From assembly GCA_963511305.1 (NCBI GenBank), contig CAUPIJ010000039.1, positions 1 to 13,585 on the forward strand: 13,585 nucleotides of DNA, written 5' to 3'. Within the stretch, counting starts at the first letter, position 1; every line of letters starts with the position of its first letter. The DNA comes from Propionimicrobium sp963511305. Lineage in GTDB: Bacteria; Actinomycetota; Actinomycetes; Propionibacteriales; Propionibacteriaceae. Below are positions 1 through 7,755 of the stretch, one piece after another. The position numbers and the translations under genes are program-made. Under the pieces are notes generated by a model. The model saw nothing but the letters and a program-made list of their open reading frames with translations, was not told the DNA's origin and searched no databases.

Positions 1-58
1 ACGCTCGGCGACCTCGCCGATGAGGCGAAACGCTCGGCGACCTCGCCGATGAGGCAAG
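1..58. repeat. 29-bp tandem direct repeat, two copies, at the window edge
   Basis: Two copies lie head to tail at 1-29 and 30-58; the first 26 bases are identical and the last three differ. Each copy contains a perfect 6-bp dyad, CGGCGA-CC-TCGCCG, so each could fold as a hairpin. The array may continue left of the window. It lies just past the stop codon of the permease gene (minus strand), so it could serve as a 3' element of that transcript, but there is no T-run. The period is not a multiple of three, and the reading frames through it are uninformative, so I treat it as non-coding. Confidence 0.75.
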
Positions 59-76
59 CCACTAAGCACCACGCCG

Positions 77-1570
77 CTAGCGCTTCTTCGCACCCCTGCG
101 CTTGGCCTCCAGCCCCTCCTCGGCAACGTGCTGCTGGACGGCCTCGTAGGCTGGCTGGCGCAACGCGTCGAAATTGATGCGCTCGGCCCTCGCCCTGGTC
201 GGGGCGAGCAGGCGATAGATCACCCACATCGCGATGATCCAGACCGGGGCGGCGGCGATCGCCAGGCGCGACTGGGCGTCCAGGGCCAGGCAGATCAGCA
301 CCACCACGAAGAAACCGATGGTGGCAATGGCCATCACGCGCCCCAGCGGCATCTTGAACGTCGATTCCTCGTGGCGCTCGGGGAACTTGCGCAGGTAACG
401 CAGGTAGCAGACCATGATCAGGCCCCAGACCGACAGGTAAAGAATCGAGGAGACCGCGGCCACCAAGTTGAAGGCGTCCATCACCGAGTCCGAGAGCATC
501 ACGATGACGATCGCCGGCGAGATGCACAGCGCGGTAATCAGCAGCGAGTTGCGCGGGATGTGGCGTCCGTTCAGCTTGGCCAGGTAGCCCGGCGCGTTGC
601 TCTCGCGAGCCAGGCCGTACATGATTCGCGAGGTCGAGAAGACGCCCGAGTTGGCCGAGCTGGCGGCCGACGTCAGCACCACGAAATTGACCACGTGGAA
701 TGCGATGCCGATGCCGATGAAGCCGAACATCTCGACGAACGGGCTCTTGTCCGGGTCGATCAGATCCCAGGGCTGCACCGACATGATCGCGGTCAGCGCC
801 AGCACGTAGAAGATCAGGATTTGCATCGGGATCGAGTTAATCGCGCGCGGCAGATTGTGCTCCGGGTCGGCGGTCTCGGCCGCGGCTGTGCCCGCCATCT
901 CGATGCCCTGGAACGAGAAAATCGCGATCTGGAAGCCGCCCACGAAGCCGAGCAGGCCGTTCGGGAAGAAGCCTCCCCTATCCCACATGTGAGTCAGAGA
1001 GGCGGGCGGTGCGCCTGCGGTATCCGGCTGGAAGTGGATCAAGACCAGGAAGCCGCCGACCAAGATCAGTGCGACGATCGTCGCGATCTTGATCATCGCG
1101 AACCAGAACTCCAGCTCGCCGAAAACCTTGACGGCAACCATGTTTAGGCTTGTCAGGAGCACAACCACGCATAGCGCGGGGATCCATTTGGGCACGTCCG
1201 GGAACCAGACCTCGAGGTAGCCGCAGATCGCGCAGGTATCTGCGATCGCGATGACCACCCAGCACATCCAGTACGTCCAGCCCATGTAAAAACCGGCGCC
1301 CGGCCCCACCAGGTCGGTGGCGAAGTCAGCGAAAGATTTGTAGGCCAGGTTAGACAGCAACAGCTCACCCATCGCGCGCATCACGAAGAACAGGAAGAAC
1401 CCGATGATGCAGTAGACCAGCACGATCGATGGCCCCGAGACGCTGATCGTGCGCCCCGAGCCCAGGAACAGGCCGGTGCCGATTGCCCCACCGATCGCGA
1501 TCAGCTGCAGGTGGCGGTTCTTGAGCCCGCGCTGCAGGTTCGGCTGCGCGGTTTGGTTGTCTGCCGTCAT
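77..1570 (-). CDS. cycA: CycA-like amino-acid permease (D-serine/D-alanine/glycine transporter family)
   Basis: This 497-residue APC-superfamily permease should import small neutral amino acids across the cytoplasmic membrane by proton symport. It follows the E. coli CycA pattern as I remember it along nearly the whole length: RHLQLIAIGGAIGTGLFLGS near residues 19-38, VMRAMGELLLSNL near 63-75, FGELEFWFAMIKI in the middle, the TM6-type segment SFQGIEMAGT, LPRAINSIP, and TSAASSANSGVFSTSR. About twelve hydrophobic segments are visible. ATG at 1570 is chosen because a good Shine-Dalgarno (TAGGAGT) precedes it. The gene stands alone: gltX upstream ends 122 bp away behind a hairpin. The substrate is inferred from similarity; other AAT-family permeases for glycine or alanine are possible. 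The C-terminal tail is Lys/Arg-rich. Confidence 0.85.
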   Translation of the reverse strand: MTADNQTAQPNLQRGLKNRHLQLIAIGGAIGTGLFLGSGRTISVSGPSIVLVYCIIGFFLFFVMRAMGELLLSNLAYKSFADFATDLVGPGAGFYMGWTYWMCWVVIAIADTCAICGYLEVWFPDVPKWIPALCVVVLLTSLNMVAVKVFGELEFWFAMIKIATIVALILVGGFLVLIHFQPDTAGAPPASLTHMWDRGGFFPNGLLGFVGGFQIAIFSFQGIEMAGTAAAETADPEHNLPRAINSIPMQILIFYVLALTAIMSVQPWDLIDPDKSPFVEMFGFIGIGIAFHVVNFVVLTSAASSANSGVFSTSRIMYGLARESNAPGYLAKLNGRHIPRNSLLITALCISPAIVIVMLSDSVMDAFNLVAAVSSILYLSVWGLIMVCYLRYLRKFPERHEESTFKMPLGRVMAIATIGFFVVVLICLALDAQSRLAIAAAPVWIIAMWVIYRLLAPTRARAERINFDALRQPAYEAVQQHVAEEGLEAKRRGAKKR

Positions 1571-1626
1571 AAAACTCCTAAGAAACTAGAGCGAGCTTAG
1601 GGCAAGACGGGCTTATGTGCAGGAAA

Positions 1627-1665
1627 CGGGCGCGAGGTTTCGCGAATTTTCGCACCTCGCGCCCG
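1627..1665 (-). terminator. Hairpin downstream of gltX, probable terminator
   Basis: A perfect 12-bp GC-rich inverted repeat (arms 1627-1638 and 1654-1665) has a 15-nt loop that itself contains a GCGAA/TTCGC dyad. It begins 27 nt past the gltX stop. The bases after it on the minus strand are only weakly T-rich (GTTTCC), so termination may be partial. It is the only candidate separating gltX from cycA. Confidence 0.6.
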
Positions 1666-1692
1666 TATCGTTAGCGGCTTGTTATTAACCAG

Positions 1693-3168
1693 TTACTTGG
1701 TGGCCAAGAAATCTGCAAACTTCTGCAAGCGCTCCAGCGAGGCCTGCCTGCCAAGGATCTCCAGCGACTCGAACAACGGCGGAGAAACCTGCTGGCCGCT
1801 GATGCCCAAGCGAACCGGGTTGAACGCGAAGCGCGGCTTGATGCCCATCTTGTCGACCAGACCGTCGCGCAGGGCGGCCTCAATGTTCTCGCAGGTCCAG
1901 TCCTCGATCTCGCCGAGGACGGTGAGTGCAGCAGCCACCACCTGACCCGCGTCGTCCTTCAGCTTCGAGACGGCGGTCTCGTCGAAGGTCAACTCGTCGG
2001 TGCCGATGAACAGGAAGCGGATCTTGTCGAGGGCCTCGTCCAGGGTGACCAGGCGCTCCTTGATGATAGGGGTGGCTGCGCGCACGATGTCCTCGTGGCC
2101 CTCGTGGATCGGCAGCCATTTGCCGTTGTCCTTGGCGTGGGCAATGACACGTTCGGCCAGATCGTCGTCGGAAAGACCGCGAGTGTAGACGCCGTTCAGC
2201 CAGTCCAGCTTCTTGATGTCAAAGACCGGGCCCACCGTGTTGACCTTCGTCCAATCGAAGTTTTCGACGAACGACTCGAAGCTTTCCACCTCGTTGTCGT
2301 CGGTTGGCGGGTAGGCCAGCAGCTGCAGGAAGTTGCGCAGCGCCTCGGGCAGATAGCCCTGCTCCTTGAACCAGGTCAGGCGGGCGGCCGGATTCTTGCG
2401 CTTGGAGATCTTGGAGTGGTCGGTGTTACGCAGCAGCGGCATGTGCGCGAACTCCGGCACGTCCCAGCCCAGCCACTTGTAGAGCAGGATGTGCTTGGGC
2501 GTCGAACTGATCCACTCCTCGCCGCGCACCACGGTGGTGATGTTCATCAGGTGATCGTCGACGACGACGGCCATGTGGTAGGTCGGGAAGCCGTCGGCCT
2601 TCAAAATCACCTGGTCGTCGGGGAACGGCGCCTTGACTCGGCCACGAATCAGGTCGTCGAACATGGTCGGGGCGTCGTCGGGAACCAGCATTCGCACGAC
2701 GGGCGTCTCGGAAAAGCCCGGCAGCTTGGCGCGCTCCTCGCGGGTCATGCCGAGGCACATGCGGTCGTAGCCGGTGTTTTCCTGCTTGCTTTCGGCCTGC
2801 TTGGCGCGCATATCAGCCAGGCGCTCAGCGGAGCACCAGCAGTAGTAGGCGTGGCCGTCGGCAATCAGCTGCTCAACGTAAGGACGGTAGGTCTCGAGGC
2901 GCTCGGACTGCTTGTAGGGCTCATACGGGCCGCCCAGCAGCGGCGATTCGTCGGGCGAAAGGCCTAGCCAGTCAAGCATTTCGTAGACCTGCTGTTCGGA
3001 TCCTTCGACCAGTCGGTTCTGGTCGGTGTCCTCGATGCGCAGGACGAACTTGCCGCCAGTCTTAACCGCCCACGCCTTGTCGAACAAGGCCATGTACGCG
3101 GTTCCAACGTGCGGATCACCAGTAGGGCTTGGGGCAACACGGGTACGAGCTTCAGTCACGGCAAACAT
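1693..3168 (-). CDS. gltX: Glutamyl-tRNA synthetase (class I)
   Basis: The enzyme charges tRNA-Glu with glutamate in the cytoplasm. From ATG at 3168 the protein has 491 residues, normal for the family. The class-I signatures are present: PSPTGDPHVGT at 13-23 (HVGT for HIGH), WISSTPKH at 219-226 and KISKR at 253-257 (KMSKS loop). Cys110, Cys112 and Cys138 sit where E. coli GltX has zinc ligands, but the fourth ligand, a His, appears to be Gly140. The frame stays open upstream to 3447, but that stretch lies inside the permease gene and does not resemble GltX, so the start is at 3168, or possibly GTG at 3159; a GTGGGG Shine-Dalgarno favours 3168. The gene follows the ABC permease by 17 nt, so co-transcription is likely. 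In actinobacteria the enzyme is often non-discriminating and paired with GatCAB; that cannot be judged here. Confidence 0.96.
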   Translation of the reverse strand: MFAVTEARTRVAPSPTGDPHVGTAYMALFDKAWAVKTGGKFVLRIEDTDQNRLVEGSEQQVYEMLDWLGLSPDESPLLGGPYEPYKQSERLETYRPYVEQLIADGHAYYCWCSAERLADMRAKQAESKQENTGYDRMCLGMTREERAKLPGFSETPVVRMLVPDDAPTMFDDLIRGRVKAPFPDDQVILKADGFPTYHMAVVVDDHLMNITTVVRGEEWISSTPKHILLYKWLGWDVPEFAHMPLLRNTDHSKISKRKNPAARLTWFKEQGYLPEALRNFLQLLAYPPTDDNEVESFESFVENFDWTKVNTVGPVFDIKKLDWLNGVYTRGLSDDDLAERVIAHAKDNGKWLPIHEGHEDIVRAATPIIKERLVTLDEALDKIRFLFIGTDELTFDETAVSKLKDDAGQVVAAALTVLGEIEDWTCENIEAALRDGLVDKMGIKPRFAFNPVRLGISGQQVSPPLFESLEILGRQASLERLQKFADFLATK

Positions 3169-3185
3169 GCTACCCCACAAACCTG

Positions 3186-4859
3186 CTAGACGAAGTTTCG
3201 CACCTTCTCGAAGATTTCCGGGTAGCGGCTTTCCACCCGCTTGATGGACGCGCGCAGCAACAGCAGATAGGCCAGAGCAGGAACCGCGATGGCGACAACC
3301 CCGCCCACAGCTTTCAGAGTGGCGTTGTCTTTGAAGAAGCCGATCAGAAAGACGACCGCGCCCGGCAGCACCGGCACCAGCGAGCCGAACATGGCGGCCA
3401 TCGAGGTGATGAAGGCGCTGCCGGAGAAGCCGCTCTTGTCGCGCCACGGGTTAGTGCCGGGGAAGGCCATCGGGTACGGATTAAACGCGCTCAGCAAGAT
3501 GGCAACTCCGGACGAGCCGATGGCGACGCCGAGCACTAAACCCAAGAACTGCGTGAGCGTCTGGCGGTCTTCCATGAAGGCCAGGCACAGGCTGATGCAG
3601 ACCGTCGAGACGATCAGCGCCGGGGCTATCGAGGCCAGGTGCCGGAAAACTACCAGCTTCTTGATTGAGACCGGGCCGGAGAAGTGTAGCCAGTTGGAGG
3701 GGCCGTCGTAGCCGTAGTCGTTGCTGCCCAGCAGCGCGGGCGTGACGGCAAAGAGCAGCAGGAAGAAGACCTCGGCGCCGTTCGAGGGCATGACAATCAG
3801 GTAGGCGGCGAGCAGCGGGAAGACGATCAGGCTCATCTGCAGCCTGGAGTCGCGCACGAAATAGCGGAAGGCGCGCGAGAAAATCATGGCACCCGCGCCC
3901 CATTTCAGGCCAGGCAGCAGCACGGGCGTCTTGCCGATGTTGCGCTTGTGTGTTTTCTGTTCGCCGCCGACAGAGCGCATCGGCTCGGTGAGGCTTCGGC
4001 CAAGCAGCCGGTTCCAGTAGTAAACGGTGAGGGCCAAGATCGCGACGCCGACCAGCAGCTGACAGGCACCGGCGATCGGCATCGCCTGGGACAGGTTGAC
4101 GACTCCGGAAACCAGCGCGCCGAGGCTCCAACTGCCGACGGCGATCGCGATGTTTAGGATGCGCAGCAGCCCGCTCATGTCGCCACCGGACTCGTCGATG
4201 CGCTGACCGATGAACGAAAACGAGCCAAAGCCGAGCATGACCACCATGAAGATGAGAACCGACATCACGCCCTTGCGTTCCTTGCTGCTACGGGTGGCGA
4301 ACGTCGTCGAGAACAACGCGAAGACCTCGCCCAGCAGCATAGTGCACAGCAGGGTGACGGCCATGGCTAGGGCAAACGGCAATATCCAGGCAGCCTTACC
4401 GGTGCGAACCAGCCCGACGACACCACCGATGGTGGTTGATAGCGTCACCATGAGGGCGATCAGCGCCCGTACCTGGAAGAACGAAGAAACGAGGGCCGGA
4501 ACCCTGATGTCTTTTACCGATAGCGGCAGGAAGCAGTACTGCTCGGGTAGCATCCGGCCCTCTGCGGACGCCATGATCAGCCCGATGAACAGGTACGCGA
4601 GCGTGCCGAGTGCGCAGAGCGCGCCGACGGCTTGGGGCTGGTCGGTGTTGGAGACGATTTCCAGCGCGCCGAAGAGGCTGGCGATCATGATCCCAGCGCC
4701 GTAGAGCAGGAACAGGGAATCCATCACCATGCTGGCTGCGTTCGACGACAGCGAGCGCCACCACAGCTTGGCCTGCAGCCCGAGCAGGGCCTTCGTGCGC
4801 CGACTCTTGAGCTGCCTTGGGCTCAGGTCGGCCTTCTTGACCTCGGTTTGCAGCATCAT
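3186..4859 (-). CDS. ABC exporter permease, large multi-span subunit
   Basis: This 557-residue integral membrane protein is probably the transmembrane subunit of an exporter driven by the ATPase encoded just upstream. About eleven to twelve hydrophobic segments are visible, for example near residues 48-66, 78-98, 122-150, 158-184, 198-217, 240-257, 262-282, 341-357, 362-377, 405-427, 435-458, 485-509 and 516-537. A basic loop lies near 296-312. The size and spread of segments fit the putative ABC_tran_2-type exporters rather than six-span ABC-2 permeases. The start at 4859 overlaps the ATPase stop (ATGA), with GGGAG eight nt upstream, so the two subunits should be translationally coupled. Nothing in the sequence shows the substrate. 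Confidence 0.8.
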   Translation of the reverse strand: MMLQTEVKKADLSPRQLKSRRTKALLGLQAKLWWRSLSSNAASMVMDSLFLLYGAGIMIASLFGALEIVSNTDQPQAVGALCALGTLAYLFIGLIMASAEGRMLPEQYCFLPLSVKDIRVPALVSSFFQVRALIALMVTLSTTIGGVVGLVRTGKAAWILPFALAMAVTLLCTMLLGEVFALFSTTFATRSSKERKGVMSVLIFMVVMLGFGSFSFIGQRIDESGGDMSGLLRILNIAIAVGSWSLGALVSGVVNLSQAMPIAGACQLLVGVAILALTVYYWNRLLGRSLTEPMRSVGGEQKTHKRNIGKTPVLLPGLKWGAGAMIFSRAFRYFVRDSRLQMSLIVFPLLAAYLIVMPSNGAEVFFLLLFAVTPALLGSNDYGYDGPSNWLHFSGPVSIKKLVVFRHLASIAPALIVSTVCISLCLAFMEDRQTLTQFLGLVLGVAIGSSGVAILLSAFNPYPMAFPGTNPWRDKSGFSGSAFITSMAAMFGSLVPVLPGAVVFLIGFFKDNATLKAVGGVVAIAVPALAYLLLLRASIKRVESRYPEIFEKVRNFV

Positions 4860-5677
4860 CGCCCGGCTCCCAGCCAGCCCAGCGAGCCCTCCCCCAGCTG
4901 ACCGCCGCCGGCCAGCGAGATGAAGACGTCGGTGAGCGAGTGGTTCTGGCGAACCCGCTCGGTGGGGCCACAGGTCTGCACCTGGCCGCGAGCGATGATA
5001 GCCACGTGATCGCACAGCCCCTCGACGATCTCCATTACGTGCGAGCTCATAATCACCGTGCCGCCGGCAGCAGCGTAGTTGCGCAAGATCTGCTGAATCA
5101 CTCGTCCGGACGCCGGGTCGACGGCCTCGAGCGGCTCGTCGAGGATCAGCAGCGCCGGGTTGTGCAGCAGCGCGGCGGCGAGCAGGATCTTCTTTGTCAT
5201 GCCCGCCGAGTAGTCGACGATGCGCTTGTCGGCGGCCTCGGCCAGACCGAGAGTGTCCAGCAGCTCTCCGGAGCGCCTATCGACAGTGGCCTCGTCGAGG
5301 CCGCGAATCGCGCCCAGATAGTAGAGCAGCTCCTTGCCGCTCAACCGCTCGAAGACCGGCAGGCCGTCGACGAGCAGACCCAGCGAGGCCTTCGCGGCAA
5401 GCGAGTCCTGCCAGACATCGTGCCCATTTACCCAGACCTGGCCAGCATCCGGCCTAGCCAGACCAGACCACATGGTGATCGCGGTGGTCTTGCCAGCGCC
5501 GTTCGGCCCGACCAGGCCGTATATAGAGCCCTTCGGGACATCTATCGAGAGGCGGTCGACGGCCACCAGATTCCCGAATACCTTGGTCAGGCCGCGCGCC
5601 GACAGGGCGGTGGTTGTTGGGTCGTCGCTTAGCGGTTCGAAATAGGGCTGCCAGGGCTGGATTGGGATCTGCGTCAT
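4856..5677 (-). CDS. ABC transporter ATP-binding subunit
   Basis: This cytoplasmic ATPase (273 residues) powers the permease that overlaps its 3' end by four bases. Visible motifs: Walker A GPNGAGKT at 57-64, Walker B LLILDEP at 176-182, and H-loop SSH with His213. The signature is degenerate (YSAGM, 156-160). The expected Q-loop glutamine is replaced by Asp in LLVDGLPVFERL (101-112), and the D-loop reads AVDP rather than GLDP. Such changes occur in ABC-2 exporter ATPases, so the protein is probably active. The N-terminal 25 residues, before the first beta strand, are rich in Pro and Thr and unassigned. ATG at 5677 has no obvious Shine-Dalgarno; a TTGCGC-16-TGTAAG pair lies just upstream, so a leaderless or very short leader message is possible. 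It is the first gene of the ATPase-permease-gltX unit. Confidence 0.9.
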   Translation of the reverse strand: MTQIPIQPWQPYFEPLSDDPTTTALSARGLTKVFGNLVAVDRLSIDVPKGSIYGLVGPNGAGKTTAITMWSGLARPDAGQVWVNGHDVWQDSLAAKASLGLLVDGLPVFERLSGKELLYYLGAIRGLDEATVDRRSGELLDTLGLAEAADKRIVDYSAGMTKKILLAAALLHNPALLILDEPLEAVDPASGRVIQQILRNYAAAGGTVIMSSHVMEIVEGLCDHVAIIARGQVQTCGPTERVRQNHSLTDVFISLAGGGQLGEGSLGWLGAGR

Positions 5678-5735
5678 TGCAAAAAACTTACACAGCTACT
5701 CGGCACCTGCGCAAGTGGCACCTAAGAAAGATATT

Positions 5736-5756
5736 CTCTGCCCGCCATCAGCAGAG
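5736..5756 (-). terminator. Weak hairpin after the DUF4112 gene
   Basis: CTCTGC at 5736-5741 pairs with GCAGAG at 5751-5756 across a 9-nt loop. On the minus strand it is followed by a T-rich stretch (AATATCTTTCTT). It is short and could be chance, but it is the only terminator-like structure in the 96 bp between the DUF4112 gene and the ABC ATPase gene. Confidence 0.35.
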
Positions 5757-5773
5757 TCCTCGACCTCTTTGGC

Positions 5774-6313
5774 TCAGCCGATCTTGATATTGAACAGGGC
5801 CCAGATCACCGCGATGAAGCCCGCGAGCAATAGCAATATCGTGCCTACGGCGATCACGCTGGCGACGATCAGATAGATCTTGGAGTCCTTGGCGGCCTGG
5901 TCGCGATCCTCGATGGCCTTGTTGATTAGCTTTAGGTTCTTGCGGTTCGCCTTGTGCGCGATGTCGGCGACGTCGCCGATCAACGGGATCGCGCCAAGCA
6001 GGGCGTCGATGATGATGTTCAGGGCCATGCGGGCGATGACCACGAGCGGCACCCGGTTTCTAATTGCCTCGAAGAACAGCGAGCCCGAGGTGACGGTGGT
6101 AGCCGCGTCGCCGACGCATGGGATCAGGCCGAGCAGGCCGTCCAGGCCGATGCCGAGGTTCGTGCCCGGAACCTTGATCAGATCATCCATTAAGTGGGTG
6201 ACGAACTTCGACCAGTCAGAAAGCCCGCCGCCTATAACCTCGCCCTCGTAGACGCTGTCGTCGCGCATGTTGCGGGCAGAGGGGTTCTGCCATTGGAAGT
6301 CGTCATCGCTCAT
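5774..6313 (-). CDS. DUF4112 family membrane protein
   Basis: This 179-residue protein has unknown function. It shows the DUF4112 hallmark, two related motifs: GLDGLLGLIPCVGD at 56-69 and IDALLGAIPLIGD at 102-114, which look like an internal duplication. The first 35 residues are acidic and polar. Helix 81-100 is followed by a basic stretch, KANRKNLKLINK (121-132). A strongly hydrophobic segment near 146-174 should anchor the C-terminus in the membrane. ATG at 6313 is preceded by a weak Shine-Dalgarno (AGGA). The gene has a 177-bp upstream region holding a promoter candidate and lies behind the tuf terminator, so it is likely a separate unit. Family assignment is from motif memory; no function is claimed. 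Confidence 0.85.
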   Translation of the reverse strand: MSDDDFQWQNPSARNMRDDSVYEGEVIGGGLSDWSKFVTHLMDDLIKVPGTNLGIGLDGLLGLIPCVGDAATTVTSGSLFFEAIRNRVPLVVIARMALNIIIDALLGAIPLIGDVADIAHKANRKNLKLINKAIEDRDQAAKDSKIYLIVASVIAVGTILLLLAGFIAVIWALFNIKIG

Positions 6314-6359
6314 ACGTCAATCCTAAGTGCAAGCACCAAAGCCCTGCACAGAACGGGAA

Positions 6360-6374
6360 CCTTGCCCGGCAAGG
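6360..6374. other. Short dyad in the DUF4112 leader
   Basis: CCTTGCC and GGCAAGG form a 15-bp dyad with a single central base; as RNA it would be a 6-bp stem with a 3-nt loop. It lies 47 nt before the DUF4112 start. Its role is unknown, possibly a leader hairpin. Confidence 0.4.
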
Positions 6375-6434
6375 CGGAACAGCGCCGAGTCCAAACAGAA
6401 CAAGGCCCACGAAAAACTTTGCCCCCGCGCACTA

Positions 6435-6464
6435 GCCCTAATGGGGCTCGCCCAAAATGGTCAA
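6435..6464 (-). promoter_or_regulatory. Candidate promoter of the DUF4112 gene
   Basis: On the minus strand a TTGACC -35-like hexamer (6459-6464) is spaced 18 nt from TAGGGC (6435-6440). The -35 is the same as that of the rpsL promoter candidate; the -10 is poor. Its position, between the tuf terminator and the DUF4112 start, is right. Confidence 0.3.
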
Positions 6465-6490
6465 GCCCAAACGTAGGGGGGCTGATAAAA

Positions 6491-6528
6491 AACTTTGCCC
6501 CGCATGGTTTTCCATACGGGGCAAAGTT
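6491..6528 (-). terminator. Rho-independent terminator of tuf
   Basis: It begins 14 nt after the tuf stop. The outer stem is 12 bp (6491-6502 with 6517-6528). Inside it is one position that is a C/A mismatch on the plus strand but a U-G wobble in minus-strand RNA, then ATGG/CCAT and a 4-base loop. A T-run follows on the minus strand (GTTTTTTATC). Both the wobble and the T-run show the minus strand is the transcribed one. Confidence 0.93.
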
Positions 6529-6542
6529 GCTTAAGTAATCGT

Positions 6543-7733
6543 TTACTTAACGATCTTGGTTACGCGGCCTGCGCCAACGGTGTGGCCACCCTCGCGAATA
6601 GCGAACTTGAGGCCCTCTTCCATAGCGATCGGCTTCTGCAGAACAACGTCCATCTCGGTGTTGTCGCCAGGCATAACCATCTCGGTGCCCGAAGGCAGGT
6701 TGATGGTGCCGGTGACGTCCGTGGTGCGGAAGTAGAACTGCGGGCTGTAGTTGGAGAAGAACGGCTTGTGACGGCCACCCTCTTCCTTCTTCAGAACGTA
6801 GACGCTACCGGTGAACTCGGTGTGCGGCTCGGTCGAACCAGGCTTGGTAACAACCATGCCGCGCTCAACGTCTTCCTTCTTGGTGCCGCGGAGCAGCAGA
6901 CCGACGTTGTCGCCAGCCTCGCCCTCGTCGAGGATCTTGCGGAACATCTCAACACCGGTGATGGTGGTGGTCTGAGTCGGGGCCAGGCCGACGAGCTCAA
7001 TGGTGTCACCAGTGTGAACAACACCGCGCTCGATACGACCGGTAACGACGGTGCCACGACCGGTAATGGTGAAGACGTCCTCAACCGGCATCAGGAACGG
7101 CTTGTCGAGGTCGCGCTCCGGCTGCGGAACGTACTCGTCGATGGCGTTCATGAGCTCCATGATGGAATCTGCCCACTTCTCGTCGCCTTCCAACGCCTTC
7201 AGGGCGGAAACGCGAACGACCGGGCAGTTGTCGCCGTCGAAGTCCTGCGAGCTGAGCAGCTCACGGATCTCCATCTCGACGAGCTCGATGAGCTCCTCAT
7301 CGTCAACCATGTCACACTTGTTCAGCGCAACGACGATGGCCGGAACGCCAACCTGGCGAGCCAGCAGGATGTGCTCGTGGGTCTGAGCCATCGGGCCGTC
7401 GGTGGCGGCCACAACGAGGATGGCGCCGTCCATCTGAGCAGCACCGGTGATCATGTTCTTTACGTAGTCGGCGTGACCCGGGCAGTCGACGTGCGCGTAG
7501 TGACGCTTCTCGGTCTGGTACTCAACGTGAGAAATCGAGATGGTAATACCACGCTGACGCTCTTCCGGCGCCTTGTCGATGTTCTCGAAGGCGGATGCCT
7601 CGTTGAGTTCCGGGTACTTGTCGTGCAGCACCTTGGTGATCGCCGCGGTCAAGGTGGTCTTACCGTGGTCGACGTGGCCGATGGTGCCGATATTGCAGTG
7701 CGGCTTGGTCCGCTCGAACTTGGCCTTTGCCAC
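6543..7733 (-). CDS. tuf: Elongation factor Tu
   Basis: EF-Tu delivers aminoacyl-tRNA to the ribosomal A site using GTP. The 396-residue length is standard. GTPase motifs: GHVDHGKT at 19-26, RGITI at 61-65, DCPGH at 83-87, NKCD at 138-141, and SALKAL; domains 2 and 3 follow with GRGTVVTGRIERG and the C-terminal GAGRVTKIVK. The reading frame extends further upstream, but the family N-terminus (AKAKFERTKPH) and an AAAGGAG Shine-Dalgarno (7739-7745) fix the start at GTG 7733. Small departures from the sequences I remember: Cys13 where Val is usual, GGRHKPF (usually Thr or Ser before PF) and EGGHTVGAG (usually Arg). It is not directly joined to fusA: an unrelated gene and a terminator lie between them, so it needs its own promoter in the 392-bp upstream gap. 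Confidence 0.99.
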   Translation of the reverse strand: MAKAKFERTKPHCNIGTIGHVDHGKTTLTAAITKVLHDKYPELNEASAFENIDKAPEERQRGITISISHVEYQTEKRHYAHVDCPGHADYVKNMITGAAQMDGAILVVAATDGPMAQTHEHILLARQVGVPAIVVALNKCDMVDDEELIELVEMEIRELLSSQDFDGDNCPVVRVSALKALEGDEKWADSIMELMNAIDEYVPQPERDLDKPFLMPVEDVFTITGRGTVVTGRIERGVVHTGDTIELVGLAPTQTTTITGVEMFRKILDEGEAGDNVGLLLRGTKKEDVERGMVVTKPGSTEPHTEFTGSVYVLKKEEGGRHKPFFSNYSPQFYFRTTDVTGTINLPSGTEMVMPGDNTEMDVVLQKPIAMEEGLKFAIREGGHTVGAGRVTKIVK

Positions 7734-7755
7734 TTGGGCTCCTTTACGGATTATC

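Noticed and set aside
1..72. Possible start of a leftward gene reading LIGEVAER through the repeat, recalling MerR-type regulators
   Set aside because: Two frames are open only because the 29-bp period shifts frame, the peptide is produced by the repeat, and there is no ribosome binding site.
128..1147. 339-codon plus-strand open frame opposite the permease gene
   Set aside because: Composition dominated by Arg, His, Asp and Gln, as expected from the antisense of a hydrophobic protein.
2095..2967. 290-codon plus-strand open frame opposite gltX
   Set aside because: Shadow of a certain gene, with no motifs and no ribosome binding site of note.
3169..3447. Upstream extension of the gltX frame giving a 584-residue protein
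   Set aside because: It lies inside the permease gene in another frame, has Arg-rich low-quality composition, and GltX homologs begin at the ATG at 3168.
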